This document shows, piece after piece, positions 1 through 9,969 of a DNA stretch of 64,000 bases (position 1 is the stretch's first letter; each line of letters opens with the position of its first letter). Made by a program: the position numbers and the translations under genes. Location of the stretch: contig CM034414.1 of assembly GCA_019925095.2 (NCBI GenBank), positions 722,001 through 786,000 of the forward strand. Direction: 5' to 3'. The notes beneath the pieces are model-generated. The model had not been told where the DNA came from. It saw nothing but the letters and a program-made list of their open reading frames with translations, and did not search any database. Origin of the DNA: Dendrolimus kikuchii. Lineage: Eukaryota > Arthropoda > Insecta > Lepidoptera > Lasiocampidae.

Positions 1-117
1 AGTCGCGGCCATATCCTAGTCTTATAATAAAAATGTAATTATTACTTTATAAACTAATACAATAAAAGAAAACAACTTAGTTACATCGTATTCTACTCAT
101 AGTTCCTCAAGACTATC

Positions 118-470
118 AGTAGAATATTGAGCCTAGATCACCGTCTTCTATGGGTAATGTGACCAAAATGCTGGTTTCGTTTCCCCGCTGAATCGCCATA
201 CTGATCCGCTGTCCGAGGTAGGCACCAGCCCTCTGATCACTTGAAGAGTCAAGGAATCGTTTGGACAAATTTTCTTAGAGGCTCATGGCCTCAGGACCCC
301 ACGGACCACGAGCGTTTCAACACTAAACGGCACAAACATAGAACTCTTACTGAGAGTTGCATATTTCCGCCTCTTGAATGATTCAGCTGTTTCCATCCAA
401 ATGTGTCCACGTAGGTCGCGTCCCTTGCCAGTTGCGAGAGAATCAGTTATTCCGTCAGGACGCCTAAGCA
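118..470 (-). pseudogene. LINE-C C-terminal fragment (R2-like non-LTR retrotransposon)
   Basis: The minus strand reads, with breaks, RRPDGIT, then ESFKRRKYATLS, FVPFSVETL, and finally GAYLGQRISMAIQRGN before a stop near the low-coordinate end. The same motif order (PDG, KRRKY, VPF.VETLGPWG, QRISIAIQRGN) recurs in seven other places in the window, so this is a transposable-element C-terminus and not a host gene. Frames are interrupted, so it is dead. The 5' part of the element is missing. Confidence 0.7.
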
Positions 471-504
471 AATAATATTATTAATTTTCATACAAAAAAC
501 ATAC

Positions 505-626
505 TTATGTATAGTAGCTGTCTTGTAGGTGCTCTCTTCAGAGTCGAGAGAGCATAAGCTCGGCCGCCTGCTGCGCTGGCTCTCGTGGCTGAAGGAGCGG
601 TTCCGCGGACGGGACTGGTGTGCAGC
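505..626 (-). CDS. Candidate internal coding exon of an unidentified cellular gene
   Basis: On the minus strand a pyrimidine-rich tract ending TTTCTTTTCAG abuts a GC-rich, non-repeated 122-nt segment, which is followed by a good donor (AA|GTATGT). Reading in frame 0 from the acceptor is open throughout and gives a serine/arginine-rich peptide with the runs RPRNRSFSHESQRSRRPSL and SLDSEESTYKTATIH. It is unlike the repeats around it and is not found elsewhere in the window. I do not recognise the protein. The remaining exons would lie beyond position 1 (downstream) and at higher coordinates (upstream). A second frame is also open, so coding status is an inference from splice signals and composition. 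Confidence 0.4.
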
Positions 627-659
627 CTGAAAAGAAACAAACACAGTGGAAATTCAGTC

Positions 660-904
660 ACCTTATGAGCTGCATACTCTAGTAGCTTTCTCTATTGCCA
701 GAATACAGCAGATAGCCCTCGAGCCACCTAATGGAAAGTGATTATAGAATACTCTTTATTGCACACAAGAAAACAGCATATCAGAATTAACAATCATTAA
801 CCATCAGCAGTCTTATCGCTAAAAATGATTTGTTCCAGACAACCTTCCGGAGATAAGTTTGCATACTTAATAGTGCGTCGGTATTCATTGCGCAGTTTAA
901 AATA
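660..904. other. No gene seen
   Basis: AT-rich sequence. A short piece near 724-765 (CCACCTAATGGAAAGTG...) resembles the SINE-P/LINE-K 3' end. Nothing else is recognisable. Confidence 0.4.
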
Positions 905-1373
905 CAGTATAAACTCTATATAACGACAATGAAGGGACTGTGCGTTTTATAGCGTTATAGAGAGTTGTCGTTAAATGGAGAGAAGTCTGTTATCTTTGTC
1001 TGACGTCTTTTACTGCACCAGTAATTTTGTTGTATTTTTTACTTATTTTATTCATATCTTACGATATTGAGGCATGTTTATGATAAAGGAAGTACTTAGA
1101 AATTTCGGTATCGACAGTGAGTTATCGAGTTTATTACGGGCAAAGATAATAAAGCGATAAAAGAACGTACACCGCTGCACAGCATTCACTAATGGCAACT
1201 TAAAAGGTACTCTTTATTACTTAATTGTTGTCGTTATTGAGAGTGGGTGTAATGCTGTATAGAGTGTATCATTGTATGGAAGACAAGGTAAACTAACCAG
1301 AGCCAAGTGATTTCGACGCTTAAGGGAGGGAGTTTGTCGTTAAAGCGAGTGACGTTATATGGAGTTTACACTG
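905..1373. mobile_element. pogo/Tigger-like MITE, 469 bp
   Basis: Terminal inverted repeats of at least 24 bp with 3 mismatches: the left end begins CAGTATAAACTCTATATAAC and the right end, read inward on the other strand, CAGTGTAAACTCCATATAAC. Both ends are flanked by TA (903-904 and 1374-1375), the TSD of Tc1/mariner/pogo transposons. There is no transposase ORF inside, so it is non-autonomous. CAGT-type termini followed by a TATAACG block suit the pogo/Tigger group. Confidence 0.75.
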
Positions 1374-1482
1374 TATATATAGTCATAAATATAGATATAT
1401 TAATAGCCATTAAAATAAACACAAGTACATATTTATACACAAATATACATAACCTTACATAAACATACATAAATTACTGTTT

Positions 1483-1600
1483 ACAAATTTAGATAGTGAT
1501 CTTTGAGGAGTTTATTAAAAGATGTAAGTGACTTTACACTTCTGATGCTCATTGGTAACGCATTCCACAACCTTACAGCCTGCACAGTAAAAGGTTTCTG
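1483..1600 (-). pseudogene. LINE-J2 C-terminus (jockey/CR1-like reverse transcriptase tail)
   Basis: The minus strand reads FTVQAVRLWNALP, then SIRSVKSLTSFNKLLKDHYL and a stop. This is the typical closing segment of jockey/CR1-type ORF2 proteins (RLWNxLP...L..FK..L..HYL). It is related to the fragment at 45000-45200. Only the extreme C-terminus remains. Confidence 0.65.
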
Positions 1601-1694
1601 TCAAAATTGCGTAGAATGTATTGGCGTCATTAGTCGCTGAGTTGCTGATGATCTTAAGAGCCTTGTACAACTTTCTTGAAAGAACTCAAAGCGT

Positions 1695-1935
1695 GGTTAT
1701 AGAATAGCAGTCTATAAACATTTGCAGCAACAAAGGTGCTACTAATGTGCTGCCGGCCTCGGAGGAGGCGACTGGAATCTGGCAGAATGATGACGGAACA
1801 CAACTCAACGTTGTTACGGCGGCATACTCTAGACCAGAGGTGGTGGTAATCCAGTCGAACGATTGCGCTGACACTTGGCTGCGGATTGTCTTGTCGCTTC
1901 TTACGACAGGCCGCAGGAATTATTTCTGCGAGGCA
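1695..1935 (-). repeat. Diverged SINE-P-like copy
   Basis: Contains recognisable SINE-P blocks in reverse: the CAACAAAGGTGCTAC segment, GGAACACAACTCAA, the TACTCTAGACCAGAGG segment, and CTTACGACAGGCCGCAGGAA. It is more diverged than the other copies and carries CTGCCGGCCTCGGAGG as LINE-K does, so it may be an intermediate form. Confidence 0.65.
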
Positions 1936-2084
1936 GTGATGTCTCAAAAGGAGGCCGCAGAACGAGAAAGGGAGAGAGGTGCGCATGCGTCTGGCTGGTA
2001 CCGACGTCAGTCTGGGTCCCTGAGGCGCAGATATGCGCAAGATCTCCCGTAATATCGCTGCAATACCCTCCAGCATCTAGGTAG

Positions 2085-2300
2085 CAGAGGAGTCTTCACC
2101 CCTGTTGACGAAGTGAGTTTGCCTTTCCCGGGGCATTCTCAAGCACTGATGCGTTAGGATCAGCGTGGGCGTAACTACGTTCTAAGTCTCACGCTCTTCC
2201 TGCCATAAGCGCGGGGCACTTGGGAGGAGGGTGGTTTTAGTGGAGTATTGCCTAGCGAGGCTCCAGGTCTCCACACATGCCGGCGATTGATTCTGGTGGC
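2085..2300 (+). repeat. Dispersed repeat, inverted partner of 62480-62725
   Basis: Shares the blocks GACGAAGTG, TTCCCGGGGC, GCGTAACTACGTTCTAAGTC, GCGCGGGGCAC and GGAGGAGGGTGG in the same order with the reverse complement of 62560-62720. Probably a LINE 3' UTR, but no coding part is present. Confidence 0.6.
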
Positions 2301-2593
2301 TATTCATGACTTCACCTCTCATCGCTTTGGTCCAATCCCTAGCAAACGACCCGGTAGTGTGCGAAACGCATTTCCTCCGCCTCAAGAAAAAAAAGGCCGC
2401 AGGAATTAGGGCGAAAATATGAACCTGCGAATTAGTGCGATGCAAAATCATAAAACGGAGACCCTGCGCCGGAGTTGCTGCGATGCGATTTCGTGCTGCA
2501 AGGACGGTTCCATTCCACGGTTCGGGTGATCATTCCTTCGACGACCGTCAACGGTACTGAACGCATTTAAAAACTCGGTAGTAAGATGGATTA

Positions 2594-2650
2594 AAAAAAA
2601 AAGTTTTTTCTTTTATTGCATGAGTTAGCAGACAAGCAGACGGCACAAGA
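2594..2650 (-). repeat. SINE-P 3' end fragment
   Basis: A poly-T run is followed by TTTTATTGCATGAGTTAGCA and GCAGACGG, the reverse of the SINE-P poly-A end. It is cut off within about 60 bp. Confidence 0.6.
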
Positions 2651-2674
2651 CGGCTTCCAAGTTCCTCGGCACCT

Positions 2675-2870
2675 CTGTTAGGTTCATTGCGACCCAAGGA
2701 GATATACGGCCCACAAACGGGTGAGCCCACACCAGCTATGGTCCCGTGGCCCTGACTATGATATAGTAAATATATCGATAATATAATAAGTCTGGGTGTC
2801 AAGTTTGTACGATGATTTTAAAACTAATGAGCTTTTTTTAATTGCATGAGTTCAGCAGACGGGTAGACGG
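2675..2870 (+). repeat. Segment inverted-duplicated at 7655-7870
   Basis: GGTTCATTGCGACCCAAGG, CACACCAGCTATGGTCCCG, TGACTATGATATAGTAAAT and AACTAATGAGCTTTTTTT occur in the same order on the opposite strand at 7655-7870, each time ending in a SINE-P tail. The shared junction with SINE-P implies one founding arrangement that was copied. Confidence 0.65.
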
Positions 2871-2925
2871 CACACCTAATGGAAAGCGGTTACCATCGCC
2901 TAAAGACATTTTCAACACACTTGCT
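2831..2925 (-). repeat. SINE-P 3' part
   Basis: Poly-T then TTGCATGAGTTCAGCAGAC and GGAAAGCGGTTACCATCGCC. It ends after about 95 bp, where AT-rich sequence with an imperfect inverted repeat (near 2990-3025) follows. Confidence 0.65.
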
Positions 2926-2929
2926 CATA

Positions 2930-3600
2930 AAGTGGCTCTATGGTCACCGCAATTCGGCACAGAATGACACCCATAACCAAACTGTGAGTAAAAAACATTA
3001 TAACTCACTAGTGAGTTATACGATTTTTTTTTTAATTTTATTTGTTGAGTTGCTTTGTTCTTAAAAAAGTTTTTATTCAAAAAAGAAGATCGTGTTCTAT
3101 AGAACAAATAAATTAATGTTCCTATTGCTTGCTCATTTCATGCAACTTCTTATTTAAATAGATAATTTTAACTCGTACGTGTTTAATAAATAAAACTTTC
3201 ACTCATATATAACTTTTTTTTATCTACTAAATAAAATGAGTTTTTGTTGTTATTTTATTCACAAGTGTGTTGAAAAACGTCGTATGATACACGTGTGTAT
3301 TGATGATTACCGTCCTCGGCTCTCTTAAGACCCTCGCCTACGGCTCGAGTCTCAATGGCGCCTCGGCGGTAATCACCAATGTTACACACTAGTACCATAA
3401 TGTACTATTGTAATACCAATGGTGCTACTAATGTGCCGGCGTTCCCTGACTGGAAGCTAGCCTCTAATTCTGGAACACAACTCAAGGATGTTATTCTTCT
3501 TTCTCCGTTCCCGCACGCATATGGATGGAGGTAATACAACTTCTATATATATTTTTTTTAAAGAGCCTGAGATAATATGTAAATAATTATGATGACAAAA
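2930..3600. other. AT-rich stretch without a gene
   Basis: Contains ACTCACTAGTGAGT, a 14-bp perfect palindrome, at about 3005, and a moderately GC segment at 3305-3375 (CGGCTCTCTTAAGACCCTCG...). Short ORFs here have no protein-like character. Confidence 0.4.
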
Positions 3601-3607
3601 ATCTTAT

Positions 3608-3801
3608 TTAGCTACATGTGCTGCTGGGAAGTTTCTTGCCGCTTCTTCTCGTTTGAACAGCGATAACACGTTGCAAAGCGATGTACATAGAATAGGAAGT
3701 AGATTTAAATTTTGACTTACATGTATGACCTTCAAAAAGTGTTCTCCAGTGAAACTTATTTTGAAATTGAATTGAATTTAAATTTGAATAAAATATCTAT
3801 C
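3608..3801 (+). mobile_element. LINE-A 3' UTR
   Basis: Blocks typical of this family: GTGCTGCTGGGAAGTTTCTT, CGCTTCTTCTC, AACACGTTGCAAAGCGATGT, GACCTTCAAAAAGTGTTCTC and a closing run of TTGAATTTAAATTTGAAT. Only noncoding 3' sequence remains, as for all LINE-A copies here. Confidence 0.65.
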
Positions 3802-3807
3802 TTATAT

Positions 3808-4140
3808 ATAAAATTCCCGTGTCACAATGTTCGTTCCCATACTCCTCCGAAACGGCTTGACCGATTCTCATAAAATTTTGTGTGCATATTGGGTAGGTCT
3901 GAGAATTGGACAACATCTATTTTTCATCCCCCTAAATGTTAAGGGTAGTCCACCCCTAAATTTCTTTTTTTAATTTCTAGATTTTTTTTTTTTTGGATAC
4001 AGCATTAAAAATACATACAACCGTAAATTTTCACCCCTCTACGATCAACCCCTATTTTTTATTTGTTAATTATAAACTTTAATTTTTTTAGAAAGATTTT
4101 TCATCTTATTTTGTCATGACTTAGAATAAAAAAATATTAT
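3808..4140 (+). mobile_element. Helitron-like 5' portion
   Basis: Begins TCTTATATATAAAATTCCCG and continues CCTCCGAAACGGCTTGACCG, a leader common in insect Helitrons. A CTAG-type 3' end is not found, so the element is truncated or decayed. Confidence 0.55.
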
Positions 4141-4331
4141 ATTACTCTTGAAAACTTATAGAATGCTAAGAGTTAAATTAACAAACTCACAGAAGTCGGC
4201 CGTATCAGCCGCCTCCAGTTGTCCTGTAGTGCTTGCTCGATGCGCTCGCGCACGCTGCGTCACGCGTGCGGCGACGCTTCCTGTGCGATGCCCAAGTCAG
4301 AAACCTGCGGTCAAAGAAAATGTGTCGATTG

Positions 4332-4440
4332 GTACATACATACATACATAACTTCACGCCGGTTCCCTTGCGGGGTAGGCACGAACAACAGAGCGCCATT
4401 TAGGCTTATTCTTACACACCTCACTTGCTTCTGTGTCCAT
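4332..4440 (-). mobile_element. LINE-B 3' end, very short
   Basis: The (ACAT)n run, then the reverse complement of the last ~30 codons and stop of LINE-B. 5'-truncated after about 100 bp. Confidence 0.8.
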
Positions 4441-4474
4441 TGGTAATGGGTACATATTTGTGGCTTTCGGAGTT

Positions 4475-4960
4475 AAGATCCTGGCCCCATGGGGGCTTGC
4501 TTATCACCACTAGTCGCTTTGAGAGGTCTCGCTTGATCACAAGGCTGGCTTGTAAACCTGGGGCAACGTATCGGCGTTGCCAGCCAACGTAGAAATGCGT
4601 TTTATCCGTGCAGGAACGGAGAAAGAATACGATTCCCGCGGCCCGGCGGTCTGTCGTAAGAGGCGACTAAACAATCCACAGCCAGGTGGTAGGGTATTTG
4701 CTCGACTGGATGGCGACCACCCCTGGTCTAGAGTATGCCGCCATAACAACCTTGTGTTGTGTTCCGGCATTAGTGACCAGGTTCCAGTCTCCTTTAAGAG
4801 AGCAGCAGCGCATTTGTGTTGCAAATATCCATAGGTAGAAACCATGTTCCATCAAGTGGGCCGTCTGCCTGTCTGCTGAACTCCTGCAATAAAAAAAAAA
4901 ATGCGGCCAATTTGCACCGACAGTGATTTAGCGTCAATTTTTTACTTATAAATTTATCTT
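4475..4960 (+). pseudogene. LINE-C C-terminus, split by SINE-P
   Basis: Plus strand reads GPMGACLSP then LGQRIGVASQRRNA up to AAATGCG. The SINE-P copy at 4594-4907 follows, and after its A-tail the host sequence resumes as AAATGCGGCCAAT. Removing the SINE restores the QRGNAA-type reading. The TSD AAATGCG shows that SINE-P landed in an older LINE-C. Confidence 0.65.
4594..4907 (+). mobile_element. SINE-P, full length
   Basis: Starts TTATCCGTGCAGGAACGGAG, contains GTCGTAAGAGGCGACTAA and the GGTGGT...ACCACC stem, and ends CTCCTGCAATAAAAAAA. Flanked by AAATGCG on both sides. Useful as a reference copy because both ends are intact. Confidence 0.85.
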
Positions 4961-5527
4961 ATTTTTTCCAACATGTGTTATTTAAACAATAACACATGTT
5001 AAACATCAATGAGAATGATTGTAATGACGCGTATGGGGATGTTTGTTGATCTTTCCACGCATAAACTACTACACGGATTTTGATTAAAACTCACAGTAAT
5101 ATAATGTGCATATTGTCACAATTACCACGTTCTGACGGTGAAGGAAAACGTCGTGATGAAATAACCAACGGGTTAATCTCACCGAACTAGCCGCCAAAGA
5201 AACATTAAACCCAAGCTCAGCAGTTGGACGTTTATGGTCTGTTACTATATATTTAACAATAACAATCATAACCGTGATGAAATGATGATGTATTTGTTTA
5301 CCTTTAAAGCTAAAATAACGAGTATTCATGGCTTATTAGTAATTTAGTATAAGATTTAAGTTGACTTTACAGCTTCAAAGAAATCAAAATCCTTGACTCA
5401 CATACTTGACTCGACGACAATAATAGATTTATCGTAACATTCATTATTAACCTACTTTGTATATTCATATGCTTAATTACTAAGTTTATTCCCATTAAAA
5501 TGTCTAAGTTATTTCTTTATTGCGAAT
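4961..5527. other. No gene seen
   Basis: AT-rich. AACACATGTT-type inverted repeat near 4972-5000. The 5084-5329 minus ORF has no recognisable content. Confidence 0.4.
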
Positions 5528-5538
5528 AACTAATGGAA

Positions 5539-5731
5539 CACACCTTCCATGATCAAATTGATCGTGTACTAGCAGACGGTGATGTCAGGAGCCTTAAGAA
5601 CAGACGAGCGTGCATGACAAGAGCTATGAATGTCAAAGAAGCGAGTGAGGTGTGTAAGAATAAGCCTGAATGGCGCTCTGTTGTTCGTGCCTACCCCGCA
5701 AGGGGACTGGCGTGAAGTTATGTATGTATGT
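5539..5731 (+). mobile_element. LINE-B 3' end with TSD
   Basis: Starts inside the GRPRHTFHDQIDRV codons and runs through the stop to (TATG)n. Flanked by AACTAATGGAA (5528-5538) and AACTGATGGAA (5732-5742), an 11-bp TSD with one difference. This is ordinary target-primed insertion of a 5'-truncated copy. Confidence 0.85.
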
Positions 5732-5855
5732 AACTGATGGAATGTGGCTACCGTCACATGAGGACGTTCGCAACACCAGGTGCGAAGCCAACGTGACAGT
5801 GAAATAGAGAAAGAGAGGAAGTGGGCCATCAGAACTCTGACTCATGAAACACGAT

Positions 5856-6142
5856 TTTTTTTTTTTTTTTTATTGATGGAAAGCGGTTAACATCGCCTAT
5901 GGACATTTGCAACACCAAAGGTGCTACAAATGCGCTGCTGCTCTCTTAAGGGAGCCTGGAACCTGATCACTAATGCCGGAACACAACTCAAGGTTGTTAT
6001 GGCGACATACTCTAGACCAGGGGTGGTTGCCATCCAGTCGGGCAAATGCCCTAACCACCTGGCTGTGGATTGTTTAGTCGCCTGTTACGACATTCAACCC
6101 CAACGCAGCAAATTGTATTCTATCTCCGTTCTTGCACGGATA
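5856..6142 (-). mobile_element. SINE-P, nearly full
   Basis: Poly-T at the low end, the whole body, and the CCGTTCTTGCACGGAT start at the high end. It lacks the CAGGAGTTCAGCAGAC segment next to the tail, an internal deletion of about 35 bp. Confidence 0.8.
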
Positions 6143-6373
6143 AAAAGCTTCCTTCTTAGAAACAATGCCATTAAATTAAACCTATTCCGACCATTACACA
6201 TGAAATCACTCGGCCTGCTTACGCCGCAGCTATTTTTGTATCGACCAAGTATTACCATTACATCGGCTTCCTTTTACAATTCTGAAGCCATGCAAAGGTT
6301 TAGTTGGTATCAACTATTCCGATTTCGTCACCTCCGACCGGGGGGGGTTGTCAATGATTGATTCATAATATAG

Positions 6374-6715
6374 TACATACATACATACATACATAACTTC
6401 ACGCCAGTTCTCTTGCGGGGTAGGCACGAACAGCAGAGCGCCATTTAGGCTTATTCTTACACACCTCACTTGAGTCTTTGACATTCATAACTCTTGTCAT
6501 GCACGCTCGTCTGTTCTTAAGGCTCCTGACATCACCTTCTGCTAGTACACGATCAATTTGATCATGGAAGGTGTGTCGTGGCCTTCCACGACTTCTGCAT
6601 CCATCCACTTTTGCATTGTATATCTGTTTACTCATTCTTTCATCATGCATTCTTTCCACATGCCCGAACCACCGGAGCATTCCTTTCCTTACCTTCACCC
6701 CGACACTCTCTCTCG
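6374..6715 (-). mobile_element. LINE-B 3' end
   Basis: The minus strand encodes VKVRKGMLRWFGHVERMHDE through the usual C-terminus. ML.WFGHVERM and GRPR motifs are those of RTE-like LINE C-termini. Possible 7-bp TSD TAATATA. Confidence 0.8.
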
Positions 6716-7061
6716 AAAATAATATCCATTACTGTAATATACGCTGTTTCGAAAATAGAAGGCCTGGTAACCGGCGTTGTTATTAGGCCGCATTTCGACG
6801 CTGTCGCCGCTCACGTGCAACATGCTTTTATATAATTTACTCATTTTAACAGACTTCCAAGAGGGTCTCAATTAGACTGTATGTTCTTAACCCTTTAGCT
6901 CACTATTAGCACATATGTGTCCGCGATGAGAGTGCAGATCGCGTTTGTGCACGTGATCGTTAATTGTGTTGTTGTCTCACTTTGTTCATATAGGAGTTGT
7001 ATGATTTATATGAAATGGGTATATTTTCTTGGTATATTACGAGATAGTGATAGTGTTAGTC

Positions 7062-7305
7062 TTTTTTTTTTTTTTTTTTATTGCAGGAGTTCAACAGACA
7101 GGCAGACGGCCCACTTGATAGAAAGCGGTTACCATCGCCTATGGACATTTGCAACACCAAGGGTGCTACAAATGCGCTGCTGCTCTCTTAAAGGAGACTG
7201 GAACCTGGTCACTAATGCCGGAACACAACACAAGGTTGTTATGGCGGCATACTATAGACCAGGGGTGGTCGCCATCCAGTCGAGCAAATACTCTACCACC
7301 TGGCA
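7062..7305 (-). mobile_element. SINE-P, 5'-truncated
   Basis: Starts with T18 and the ATTGCAGGAGTTCA tail, ends at the CTACCACCTGGC stem. The first ~65 bp of the element are missing. Confidence 0.8.
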
Positions 7306-7529
7306 GAGTCTCTACCATCTTGCGGCTTTTTGGTATATCGATAATTGTCTTAAGGGTTAACTTCGAGTTTTTACAATATTTACTCAATTTTAATACAATT
7401 TGTTTGTTATCCTGCGAATATGGGATAATTTCCGAATAGCGTCTGCACTACAACTACTAAAGACTTATTAGTAAACCTTACAGACTTTTTGGACTTTTGA
7501 GACTTTTTGATATTTTCCGATGGTCCACG

Positions 7530-7695
7530 ATAATGTGCGTTGTGTTCTGGAATTAGTGGCCAGGTTTCAGTCTCTGTTAAGAGAGCAGCAGCGCATCGGT
7601 TACGCCTTTGGTGTTGCAAATGTGCATAGGCGATGGTAACCGCTTTCTATCAGGTGGGCCGTCTACCTGTTTGCTGAACTCATGCAATAAAAAAA
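7530..7695 (+). mobile_element. SINE-P, 3' half
   Basis: From GTTGTGTTCTGGAATTAG to CTCATGCAATAAAAAAAA, with a small insertion in the GCGCAT..TTGTAGC region. Confidence 0.75.
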
Positions 7696-7870
7696 AGCTC
7701 ATTAGTTCTAAAATCATCTTACAAACTTGAAACCCCTATTTACTATATCATAGTCAAGGCCACGGGACCATAGCTGGTGTGGGCTCACCCGTTTGTGCGC
7801 GTATATCTCCTTGGGTCGCAATGAACCTAACAGATGTGCCGAGGAGCTTGGAAGCCACCACTACTGAACC
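7655..7870 (-). repeat. Inverted partner of 2675-2870
   Basis: Reverse-complement match to 2675-2870, including the SINE-P tail junction. Beyond 7870 this copy continues into unrelated sequence. Confidence 0.65.
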
Positions 7871-7989
7871 CTCCACCGCACTCGGGTCAACACACGCACT
7901 TGGCCCATTTGTAAAGTGAAACAGCTGGCGTAATAAAATGCGCAAGCCACCGACGATATCCGTGACAGCGGCCTGTCATGTGCTCCGGA

Positions 7990-8105
7990 ACTTACGAAAC
8001 AGTTGTTACCCCGCTCTATAAATATAGGATCACGGCGCTTGGCCCCAGCGGCGGCTACATATGGCGCATCTGTAGTACAGTTCGTGCGCTTAATAAAACA
8101 AAGAA
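7990..8105 (+). promoter_or_regulatory. LTR-like promoter/polyadenylation block
   Basis: TTGTTACCCCGC is followed by a TATA box (CTATAAATATAGG) and, about 75 bp on, an AATAAA signal (CTTAATAAAACAAAG). That spacing is what an LTR U3-R-U5 core looks like, but no matching end or second LTR is seen. Confidence 0.35.
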
Positions 8106-8134
8106 ATAACTCAAAAATCCTGAGTTTGGAGATT

Positions 8135-8550
8135 ACATTATAAAACGTAAGAACTTATCATTATATTAAATACGTGAAGTAAAAACTTTGTACCATTTTT
8201 ACGAAAATTGCGCGGACGGAGGAGTATGAAATTTCGCACACTTATAGTTTAAACAGAGAAGGAGTACAGAATGCTAATTTTTTTTTTTTAATTATGCATA
8301 AAAAATACATTAAATCAATAAAAATAGAAAAATTACACACACTACCATGTATTTGACACACACACGCGTATATACTCTTCTGTTTATTGTTAAAGTCAAA
8401 TTAACAGTGTATAGCCTAGGCGAAATCTGTGATTATGGAAATACAGTATTCGACAACAGAATCTTAATTATGTCCAAACTTATAATTTAAATTAATTACG
8501 GTCGAATTTCGACCACTGGGCCGATCACTAGTTAAATAATAAATTCGCAC
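8135..8550 (+). repeat. Repeat E, long copy
   Basis: About 400 bp shared with 39098-39548 and, in part, 17412-17890. Landmarks: TTGCGCGGACGGAGGAGTAT, CGCACACTTATAGTTT, ATGCATAAAAAATACATTAA, GGTCGAATTTCGACC. No ORF and no obvious terminal repeats. The class is unknown. Confidence 0.7.
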
Positions 8551-8790
8551 TAGCTGCCGCACGATTTGACCGTTGGTTTGCGAAAATGCGAAATAAAGGC
8601 TTGTCACTCTTTTTCTACTAACTTCTGCTTCTAATCTCATTTTGGTTTAAATAGATTCGAGCTAGACAGAAGATAGAGAAACCTAGTAAATCGTTTTATT
8701 ACTAACAAGTAAGATTTATTTGTCATATTGTTTTATCTTTAAATGGGATTTATTCGCTACTCCTTTCGCTTTTTGACAAAAAAGAAACTC

Positions 8791-8837
8791 GCCTGTCTGC
8801 TGAACTCCTGCAATAAAATAAAAATAAAAAAAAGAAC
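8791..8837 (+). repeat. SINE-P tail fragment
   Basis: CGCCTGTCTGCTGAACTCCT then GCAATAAAATAAAA. Only about 45 bp. Confidence 0.6.
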
Positions 8838-8992
8838 AGGTAGGTAAGGGTGCTGATCTTCGATCGCATCATAGTTTAGGACTAAGCATGATCGTGGTCA
8901 GACAGACACGAACCTTTTTACCAAAAAAACAATCGCCCAATTAAAAAAAAACCACTACAATCACAGTCGGCAACACCCACATTGGTCATTCT

Positions 8993-9262
8993 TACATACA
9001 TACATACATACATAACTTCACGCCAGTTCCCTTGCGGGGTAGGCACGAACAACAGAGCGCCATTTAGGCCCATTCTTACACACCTCACTTGCTTCTTTGA
9101 CATTCATAACTCTTGTCATGCACACTCGTCTGTTCTTAAGGCTCCTGACATCACCCTCCGCTAGTACACGATCGATTTGATCATGGAAGGTGTGTCGTGG
9201 CCTTCCACGACTTCTACATCCATCCACTTTTGCATTGTATATCTGTTTAGTCATTCTTGTTT
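8993..9262 (-). mobile_element. LINE-B 3' end
   Basis: Encodes TKQIYNAKVDGCRSRGRPR to the stop, then (ATGT)n. GTCATTCTT on both sides may be a TSD, although part of it also belongs to the element. Confidence 0.8.
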
Positions 9263-9347
9263 TTATATAAAATCTCAATTAAACTTTCAATCATCAATTA
9301 AACTTTCAATCAGCTTCTAATTATTTAAAACATTTTAAACTTTAAAC

Positions 9348-9555
9348 TGGAAGGCTACGACACACCTTCCATGATCAAATTGATCGTGTACTAGCAGAAA
9401 GTGATGTCAGGAGCCCTAAGAACAGACGAGCGTGGATGACAAGAGCTATGAATGTCAAAGAAGCAAGTGAGGTGTGTAAGAATAAGCCTGAATGGCGCTC
9501 TGTTGTTCGTGCCTACTCCGCAAGGGAACTGGCGTGAAGTTATGTATGTATGTAT
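9348..9555 (+). mobile_element. LINE-B 3' end
   Basis: Begins near the HTFHDQIDRV codons and ends GTGAAGTTATGTATGTATG. Lies head-to-head with 8993-9262 across an ~85-bp AT-rich spacer. Confidence 0.8.
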
Positions 9556-9969
9556 CTATATGGAACTTGCATCAAATTTTAACGAATGCAAAGAATTTTT
9601 AATAAAATATACGACAGCCAATACGTAAGCAATAAAGTGTTCTAAATACGACTAAATTAAATTTCGGATTATTAAATCATCATAAGAGACGTATACGAGA
9701 ATCCGTTAACCACTAAATTAAGCCCGAAAACGGCTGTAAAACCTCCTCGAATGCCTATAAAAACCTACGCAATGGCATTTCTAAATAACATCGCATAGCT
9801 ATCAAATATTTATTGTGTGCAATTTTCCACCCAATCCCAACGCATTAGATCATACAATTGAGTACATCACGTTTGCATATCATAAAATGCCCATATCATC
9901 TCCGTCATGACAAAATTAAGTAACTAACAAATTAAAAATATCGAAAAAACTTGATTTTGTGTTTTGTAT

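Noticed and set aside
8135..8550. Repeat E considered as a possible conserved noncoding RNA gene
   Set aside because: Three dispersed copies with insertions and no pol III boxes or stable fold seen by eye; treated as a repeat.
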